From the NCBI GenBank assembly GCA_035935655.1, contig DASYWW010000060.1:54315-118314 (forward strand): DNA of 64,000 bases. Direction: 5' to 3'. The notes under the pieces were generated by a model, which ran no database searches, was not told the origin of the DNA, and worked only from the letters and a program-made list of their open reading frames with translations. Source of the stretch: Candidatus Bathyarchaeia archaeon. GTDB taxonomy: Archaea; Thermoproteota; Bathyarchaeia; 40CM-2-53-6. Below are positions 58,756-64,000 of the stretch, piece after piece (within the stretch, counting starts at the first letter, position 1; each line of letters begins with the position of its first letter). The position numbers and the translations under genes are program-made.

Positions 58756-59406
58756 CCCGAAGAATGCTGCGAGCAGCGCGAGTATTGCGAGGTATATGCC
58801 GAAGAGTGCAAGCGTGATCAAGAGGTTTCTTGGCCAGCGCTTGCTCCAGGAGATTCCGAACGGTATGCCTACCGTGAAGCCTATGACGTGGGCAATATAG
58901 GCGATGTTTGGGTCATAGCCGAGCCCTGGAATGAGCGTCGGATCGTAGACGAGGGCTACGTTGTAGAGAAAGTAGAACATAGCGACGAGGCCCTGAGGGG
59001 CCATGAAGAGGAACGAGAATTTGAGCGGGTTCATCAGCATCACGCACGCTGCCAAAGTAAAGATGGCGGCTGATGCACCAAGCATGCCCGTGTCCGGTGC
59101 ATAGAGCCCAAGGGCCGGAGGAAGGAGGAATGCTGTGAATCCTCCGATGAAGAAGACTGCCAAGTGATAGTCTCTACCGATCATCTTCTCAAGCGTATTT
59201 CCGAAGACGAATAGGAAGAGCATGTTTCCGAAGAGATGCGTGGGGCTCGCGTGAAGAAAGAGTGCGGTGATAAGAGTCCAGACTCTTCCTGCTAGTAAGT
59301 TGTTCCAGCTGAACACGAAATTCGTGTCAATGAAGTTAGGGTCCTGTTGCCAACCCCAGAGGCTGAGACCTACACATCCGAGTATGAGTAGATAGTTGAC
59401 CCTCAT
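58729..59406 (-). CDS. Rhomboid-family intramembrane serine protease
   Basis: A 225-residue rhomboid protease with six or seven membrane segments. It has HLFGNMLFLFVFGNTLE (HxxxN in the second helix), GMLGASAAIFTLAACVMLM (catalytic Ser in GASAA) and IAHVIGFTVGIPFG (catalytic His). It cleaves membrane-embedded substrates. Catalytic Ser-His dyad looks intact, so activity is likely. Substrates unknown. Confidence 0.92.
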   Translation of the reverse strand: MRVNYLLILGCVGLSLWGWQQDPNFIDTNFVFSWNNLLAGRVWTLITALFLHASPTHLFGNMLFLFVFGNTLEKMIGRDYHLAVFFIGGFTAFLLPPALGLYAPDTGMLGASAAIFTLAACVMLMNPLKFSFLFMAPQGLVAMFYFLYNVALVYDPTLIPGLGYDPNIAYIAHVIGFTVGIPFGISWSKRWPRNLLITLALFGIYLAILALLAAFFGLRLPLGIL

Positions 59407-59559
59407 CCTGGACCCCTCTGAAGCGTTCAGCGGTTAAGCGGCCTATTTCAGAAGTTCCTAACTACCGTCTCGCGACTCTTCGTCATTTCGGTTCTTTTTG
59501 TAAGGGCCGTTTGCGCCAAACCCTTTTACCGCCAACAAGGTCACGCATCGCGTTCATCC

Positions 59560-60426
59560 TTGGGGTCCAGAGCCCAGGCCTACCTTGACCTGACCAAGCC
59601 GAAGATAGTCTTACTTCTGGACTTTACAGCTCTTATAGCGTTCCTAGTGGCCACTCGTGGCATTAACCTGCTCAATCTTGTTGCAGTCATAATCGCAGGC
59701 ACCCTCGCATCCGGCGGAGCAGGAGCGTTGAACTGCTATCTTGATCGGGACATCGACCAGAGCATGGGACGTACCAGTCATCGGCCAATCCCTAAAGGAG
59801 AGGTATCACCGTTCAATGCCCTAATCTTCGGATTAGTGCTTGTAGCCCTTGGTGTCGGCATCTCTTTGTTGTTGCTTTCTCTCTGGGCTAGCTTGTTCGT
59901 CTTCCTCGGAGCGGCGATCTACGTCGGCTTCTATACCAAGTGGCTGAAACGCCGAACCACCCTCAACATCGTCCTCGGAGGCTCCGCTGGAAGTTGCGCA
60001 CCCTTGGCAGGCTGGGCAGCGGCCACAGGGAACGTTGCCTCTATCGCACCCTGGCTGATGGCCCTTCTCGTGTTCGTCTGGACACCAAGCCACTTCTGGA
60101 GTCTCGCCCTTCGAGCTTCCAGGGACTATGCGAAAGCGGGTATTCCAATGCTTCCAGTCGTGGTAGGCGATAAGAGAGCTGCCCAGTATATCGCCATCAA
60201 CACCTTCCTCCTCGTACCATCCTCTCTCATCTTTGTGCCTCTGGGAACCTTCGGAATCATCTATCTCGCAATCGCCGGGCTGCTCGGTTTGGGAATGATC
60301 ATTCTAGACCTGAAGCTGGCCTTCAACCCTACAAAGGCCCAGGCGTGGACAGCGTTCAAGTTCTCCAGTCCGTACCTCGCTATCGTATTCCTTGCGATGG
60401 TGCTCGACTACCGGGTTCTGCACTAG
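59560..60426 (+). CDS. ctaB: Protoheme IX farnesyltransferase (heme O synthase)
   Basis: A 288-residue UbiA-family prenyltransferase converting heme B to heme O. It has DLTKPKIVLLLDFTALIAFLVA, NCYLDRDIDQSMGRTSHRPIP (the Asp-rich N/DxxxD prenyl-diphosphate motif) and WTPSHFWSLALRASRDYAKAGIPMLPVV. Eight or nine membrane helices are evident. Heme O/A is used in heme-copper oxidases, so the organism likely respires oxygen or has a related oxidase. It starts at TTG. No coxA-type gene is in the window. Confidence 0.93.
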   Translation: MGSRAQAYLDLTKPKIVLLLDFTALIAFLVATRGINLLNLVAVIIAGTLASGGAGALNCYLDRDIDQSMGRTSHRPIPKGEVSPFNALIFGLVLVALGVGISLLLLSLWASLFVFLGAAIYVGFYTKWLKRRTTLNIVLGGSAGSCAPLAGWAAATGNVASIAPWLMALLVFVWTPSHFWSLALRASRDYAKAGIPMLPVVVGDKRAAQYIAINTFLLVPSSLIFVPLGTFGIIYLAIAGLLGLGMIILDLKLAFNPTKAQAWTAFKFSSPYLAIVFLAMVLDYRVLH

Positions 60427-60433
60427 AGGCGGG

Positions 60434-61036
60434 TTAGAATCTTCGAATCTGTTTCACGAGGTTCTGAATGATCATTCTACCATGTGGATGGTCATCGTTT
60501 GACCGTTCAGGGTGGAACTGGACTCCGTAAATCGGCTTGGAGCGATGTACAATCGCCTCGACTCTGGTTGTCGTCGATTGTGCAAGGTGTTGGAACTCGT
60601 CGGGAACTTTGATCAATTCTTGTCGGTGTGATTCGGCTACCACCAAGTCGGATGGTAATCCGTCGAACAAGGGATGTTTGCGGACGACGTTCACTTTTTC
60701 GTATCCACGTAGCATTTGACCGAGATCGCGCATAGGTGCGCCGAAGGCTGAGCCGATGATCTGGTGTCCGTAGCATATTCCCAGAACTGGAAACTTGGCC
60801 TTTCTGACGAGGTCCATTTCGGGCTGGAACAGCTCGCGAGTTCTAGGTTTTGAGAGGAGGGCGCTGGACCCGGTAAGAATGACTAGGTCCGGGCCGGATT
60901 CTACGACTCTGCTGTAAAGATCTTGTTCGTTGAAGTCTATTTTCTCTACCGATTGACCCGCGCACTTTTCTATGTTCTGAACTGCTTTCTCAGTCTGTCC
61001 TAGTTCCTTGTAGTTGTTCACGACAACTATTTTCAA
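60434..61036 (-). CDS. Class I glutamine amidotransferase (GMP synthase subunit A-like)
   Basis: A 200-residue amidotransferase. The nucleophile is PVLGICYGHQIIGSAFG (Cys) and the dyad GVQFHPERS (His, Glu). Length and the IVVVNNYKELGQTEKA start match the separate glutaminase subunit of archaeal GMP synthase (GuaAA), but related enzymes cannot be excluded. It lies 3 bases from the class V aminotransferase, with the same strand. If GuaAA, it extends purine metabolism in the window; the ATP-pyrophosphatase subunit is not seen here. Confidence 0.8.
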   Translation of the reverse strand: MKIVVVNNYKELGQTEKAVQNIEKCAGQSVEKIDFNEQDLYSRVVESGPDLVILTGSSALLSKPRTRELFQPEMDLVRKAKFPVLGICYGHQIIGSAFGAPMRDLGQMLRGYEKVNVVRKHPLFDGLPSDLVVAESHRQELIKVPDEFQHLAQSTTTRVEAIVHRSKPIYGVQFHPERSNDDHPHGRMIIQNLVKQIRRF

Positions 61037-61039
61037 TGT

Positions 61040-62200
61040 TTAGAGTGCAGACAGGAGCTTGTCGATCTCCTCTTCGGTATTGTAGTAGTGCGGTGAGGCT
61101 CGCAGGGCCTTGACTCTACTCGCTACGGTGATATTCATCTTCTTCAGCTTCTCATAGGTGGCTCCAGCTTCGGGGTCTTCGAAGACCACTATTCCGCTTC
61201 GCCTGTCGGACTGTAACGGTGTGAGTATCTTGCGTCCTTTCTTTCTCAAACCCTCGATCAGATGCTCGGTGACCTTTAGGACTCTATGGGATCTTTCTGT
61301 CTGGTCGTGTTTCAACGCGAACTCTAAGGCTGCTTTTGCGCCTACAATTGATATTACTCCCCAACTTCCGCCCTCAAACATCGTGGCGTCCGGTGCGGGT
61401 ACTGTTTCTTCGATGTTGAACGGCCTTCCGAACAAATCTTGTTGGCTTGTGAGCCTCCTCGCGACCGAGTCTTGGACCCCATGCCAGCCGATATAGTTCG
61501 GATCCAGATCCTTCAGTCTGTCGCGTTTGGCATAAACGAAGGCTGCACCGTGAGGTCCTTGCATCCACTTGTACATCCCGCAGACGAGTGCGTCAACTCC
61601 GTCTTGTCGAGCGTCAATTGGAAAAACGCCTAGAGCGTGGAAAGAGTCGGCGATGACAAATGCGCCGTGTTCGTGCGCGATCTTTGTGATCTCTCGAATT
61701 TTCTCCCGGCAACCGTTGGTCCAGGAGACATAGTCAACGGAGACGATCGAAGTATCATCGTCTATTGCCTTCTCCCACTGTTCTAGGGGAACTGTGCCAT
61801 TGTTGTCGCGGCGCAGTAGGCGCACTTCCTTGGCTCGTCCGTGTTTTTTCTGCAGATGCCAGAGGTAGATGTTTGTTGGAAAGTTGAGTTCGCTGATGAC
61901 GATATTGCCTTTTGGTTTGTAGTTGATACTACTTGCGAGACCGACTAGCGCGCTGGTAACGTTTGGGACAGAGGCTACCTCGTCTAGAGTTGCTCCTCCT
62001 ATCATCTTTCCGAATTGTCGGCGTGATTCGATGATGAGTGGTAGCCACTCTTCCCAGTTTTCACCGTACTCACGCCAGTCAGCCATGAACTCGTTAATCG
62101 AGTTCAGTACCGGTATTGATGGCGGACCGGTTCCCGCGTTGTCAAAGTACGCTCGTCGAGAGGTGACAGGTATCTGTTTTCTGACAAGGTCGATATTCAA
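61040..62200 (-). CDS. Class V aminotransferase (cysteine desulfurase-like fold)
   Basis: A 386-residue PLP enzyme. It starts ITSRRAYFDNAGTGPPS-like (VTSRRAYFDNAGTGPP), has FVIADSFHALGVFPIDA (Asp and His near PLP) and ALVCGMYKWMQGPHGAAFVYA with the PLP Lys. The SGIVVFEDP and RVKALRASPHYYNTEEEI segments are typical of cysteine desulfurase, kynureninase or isopenicillin-epimerase-like members. No catalytic loop Cys of SufS/IscS is evident, so desulfurase activity is uncertain. It is probably co-transcribed with the amidotransferase. Confidence 0.85.
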   Translation of the reverse strand: MNIDLVRKQIPVTSRRAYFDNAGTGPPSIPVLNSINEFMADWREYGENWEEWLPLIIESRRQFGKMIGGATLDEVASVPNVTSALVGLASSINYKPKGNIVISELNFPTNIYLWHLQKKHGRAKEVRLLRRDNNGTVPLEQWEKAIDDDTSIVSVDYVSWTNGCREKIREITKIAHEHGAFVIADSFHALGVFPIDARQDGVDALVCGMYKWMQGPHGAAFVYAKRDRLKDLDPNYIGWHGVQDSVARRLTSQQDLFGRPFNIEETVPAPDATMFEGGSWGVISIVGAKAALEFALKHDQTERSHRVLKVTEHLIEGLRKKGRKILTPLQSDRRSGIVVFEDPEAGATYEKLKKMNITVASRVKALRASPHYYNTEEEIDKLLSAL

Positions 62201-62255
62201 AGAGACACCGCGGTTGGACGAAGACCAATTGGTCAGCCTAAGTATAAATGGAGTG

Positions 62256-62534
62256 CTAGGTCCTGTGGAAGTTCCGGACGCCTGTTTCTACGATGCAGTT
62301 CTTGCACCAGAACTGGTTTCGCTCCGGGCTGTACTGGGTGTGGCTATCGGTCACGATGTTTCCACAGAGGCCGCATCGGACGATGAAGACTTTCCGCATT
62401 TTGTGATTTGGAAGGTCCCTCTTGTGCCGCTCCACCTCGTTGTCGCCGGGGTCCAGTACCATGTTGCAGTTCTCACAGTAGTAGATCGTTTCTAGAATTG
62501 CCTTGTCCCGTTCGTCGACCCAATTCTCAGCCAT
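62256..62534 (-). CDS. Small multi-CxxC zinc-binding protein
   Basis: A 92-residue protein with CENC, CGLC and CKNC pairs (residues about 20, 54 and 77) plus several His, enough for one or two zinc ions. Between them is a charged linker (GDNEVERHKRDLPNHK). It starts MAENWVDERDKAILETIYY. The family is not recognised. It may be a zinc ribbon with a further site and could bind nucleic acid. It lies 55 bases upstream of the aminotransferase on the same strand. Confidence 0.65.
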   Translation of the reverse strand: MAENWVDERDKAILETIYYCENCNMVLDPGDNEVERHKRDLPNHKMRKVFIVRCGLCGNIVTDSHTQYSPERNQFWCKNCIVETGVRNFHRT

Positions 62535-62721
62535 GGACGAGGTGGTTCTCCTTGACGGAAAGATGTTCGGTCGTGCTTGTTTTCGCCGTTCTAAATCTAG
62601 ATACCATTTCCCTGCTTATAGAGTCCACGAAGGAACGTCCGGTTTCTGGGCAGGTAGCCGAAATCATTCGCTTTTCAAGCGACTCTACAGAAAGGCCTCC
62701 CGATAAGCTGAAGTTCACCTA

Positions 62722-63210
62722 TTGCGAGTTCCTCTCAAAGTGTCAACCAACTTTCAGTTGGAGTGTCCTTCATGTGGCAGGAGAGCCATACTTGTCGAAC
62801 TGACAGCCGAGGATATTCAGCGGTCTCGCCCGCCTTCTACGTCGATGGTATGCGTTGAGTGTCGCGAAAAGCTTCGGTCCGCCGCCCGCTTAGAAACGCG
62901 CTATTCGACCAACATGGCACTTCGAGACCTTGGATTGATGGTCGTTGTAGCATTCTCGCTACTGCTATTGTTCTCTAACGTCATCTCGGGCCTTCGTCTC
63001 TCTCCACCGTTTGGAGCATCTCAGACCATCTTCTTCGTCACGGCAGCAACCTCACTCACTGGGCTGAAAATGGCCTATGGCGAGTTAGGGCGTCGGTACG
63101 CGTTCACCCACAGTCTTGCCTGGTCTTTGCATTCGCGCGTTGCGATGATAAGTGTCTCGCTCATGTTATCGGGTATTCTTATGGCTGTTTTCCGGATTTT
63201 TCTAGTCTGA
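62722..63210 (+). CDS. Zinc-ribbon membrane protein
   Basis: A 162-residue protein starting at TTG. The zinc ribbon is CPSCGRRAILVEL ... CVECREKL. Three or so membrane segments follow (DLGLMVVVAFSLLLLFSNVI, QTIFFVTAATSLTGL, VAMISVSLMLSGILMAVFRIFLV). It is divergent from the multi-CxxC protein at 62256 and upstream of the DRG GTPase. The function is unknown; the zinc ribbon faces the cytoplasm if the basic sides are followed. Confidence 0.7.
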   Translation: MRVPLKVSTNFQLECPSCGRRAILVELTAEDIQRSRPPSTSMVCVECREKLRSAARLETRYSTNMALRDLGLMVVVAFSLLLLFSNVISGLRLSPPFGASQTIFFVTAATSLTGLKMAYGELGRRYAFTHSLAWSLHSRVAMISVSLMLSGILMAVFRIFLV

Positions 63211-63318
63211 ACAGAACAGTAAGAAGTCCTACGATGATCTCCGCTCCTTCCTTGTGGAAGGTAGCAAAGTTCACAATACCCGATTAGGGGCTAGTTTGAC
63301 TGGGAGTAAGGAAACAAG

Positions 63319-64000
63319 ATGGGTCTTCCCGAGAAGATTAAGCAGATTGAGGAGGAGATGAAGAAGACCCAGATCAACAAGAAAACCGAACATCACATAG
63401 GGTTACTCAAGGCCAAGCTGGCCAGACTTCGCGCAGAACTGGAAGCTTCCACCTCGAAAGGGGGAGGTGAAGCTTACGAGATCCGCAAGGGAGGCGATGC
63501 TACAGTCGTCCTGATCGGACTGCCTAGTGTAGGCAAATCCACAATTCTCAATCGGTTGACGAACGCAAAATCGAAAGTCGCGGCTTACGCGTTTACAACG
63601 CTGACTGTTGTTCCGGGAATACTTCGGCTGAATGGTGCAGATATCCAGATTCTCGATCTTCCCGGAATCATTAGCGGCGCATCATCGGGACGAGGTAGAG
63701 GAAAGAGAGTTCTTTCCGTCGCTCGCAACGCTGATCTGGTCTTGCTTGTCTTGGATGTGTTTCAGCCAGGACAAATTCAGCTCTTGAAGCATGAGCTGCA
63801 CGAGATGGGGATTCGGGTCGACCAGAAGCCTCCCGATGTTGTCATCAACAGGAGCAACAAGGGCGGACTTGCCCTAACGACGAGTGTCAAGCTGACAAAG
63901 CTTACCCCCGCATCGGTTAAGGGGATTGTCGAAGCCTATGGTATCAGTAACGGTGCAATCCTCGTCCGTGAAGATGTCACGGACGAACAATTGATCGACG
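63319..64000 (+). CDS. DRG-family GTPase, 5' part
   Basis: The gene runs off the window end, so only the first 227 residues are visible. It begins MGLPEKIKQIEEEMKKTQ and shows the G domain: G1 LIGLPSVGKSTI, G2 AAYAFTTLTVVPG, and G3 LDLPGIISGASSGRGRGK. These match developmentally regulated GTP-binding proteins, which act with ribosomes in eukaryotes and archaea. The KAKLARLRAELE region before G1 is the usual helical part. The rest (G4/G5 and TGS domain) lies outside the window. Confidence 0.92.
   Translation, partial: MGLPEKIKQIEEEMKKTQINKKTEHHIGLLKAKLARLRAELEASTSKGGGEAYEIRKGGDATVVLIGLPSVGKSTILNRLTNAKSKVAAYAFTTLTVVPGILRLNGADIQILDLPGIISGASSGRGRGKRVLSVARNADLVLLVLDVFQPGQIQLLKHELHEMGIRVDQKPPDVVINRSNKGGLALTTSVKLTKLTPASVKGIVEAYGISNGAILVREDVTDEQLID

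Noticed and set aside
61923..62495. 190-residue plus-strand frame
   Set aside because: Antisense to the class V aminotransferase and the multi-CxxC gene; no independent signals.

Overview
The window is archaeal chromosomal DNA. It carries archaea-specific information-processing genes: nascent polypeptide-associated complex protein (NAC), transcription factor TFE with its DUF2110 neighbour, tRNA 2'-O-methyltransferase Trm56, MBF1, a PAC2-type proteasome-assembly protein, a DRG-type GTPase, an archaeal-type CoaBC and a HerA/FtsK-like ATPase. Short AT-rich TATA-like boxes lie 25-45 bases before many starts, and TTG and GTG starts are frequent. Folate-linked metabolism (FtcD, FolD, 5-formyl-THF cyclo-ligase, PurN, PurH) and a heme O synthase (CtaB) point away from methanogens and towards a TACK-type lineage, perhaps Nitrososphaeria- or Bathyarchaeia-related, with an aerobic respiratory chain. 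That placement is inference. I see no rRNA, tRNA, IS element, prophage or CRISPR array.

Layout. 0-4 kb: secreted and membrane-anchored proteins, an AlkA-like glycosylase, a methyltransferase. 4-5.4 kb: a compact divergon in which an HxlR regulator with a dense Cys cluster faces an operon encoding two cysteine-packed micropeptides of 25 and 28 residues; I consider this the most novel feature. 5.3-9.7 kb: ftcD, a Nudix hydrolase, nac and a PUA protein, divergent from mbf1. 9.7-10.2 kb: a non-coding stretch. 10-21 kb: HerA-like ATPase, TFE/DUF2110/Trm56, coaBC, nitrilase, HAD, DNA methylase, PAC2. 21-39 kb: an accessory-rich stretch of secreted proteins, zinc-ribbon membrane proteins, acetyltransferases, VOC proteins, a nucleoside phosphorylase, an uncharacterised GHKL ATPase with small partners, an arginase-like protein, DUF2332, purS and an RHH regulator. 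39.4-51.5 kb: a tightly overlapping purine operon, purQ, two tiny membrane proteins, purL, purF, a purF paralogue without glutaminase residues, purD, purN, folD, 5-FCL, purE, purC, purM. 51.6-54.2 kb: a SHOCT membrane protein and purH split into two genes on the other strand. 54-64 kb: an ABC exporter of the MacB/FtsX kind, RNase H-like and rhomboid proteins, ctaB, a GuaA-like amidotransferase, an aminotransferase and the start of a DRG GTPase.

Together with purS, the 39-54 kb genes cover the route from PRPP to IMP except adenylosuccinate lyase (PurB), which is not in the window. FolD and 5-FCL would supply and recycle folate one-carbon units for PurN and PurH, and FtcD, 33 kb upstream, feeds the same pool from formiminoglutamate.
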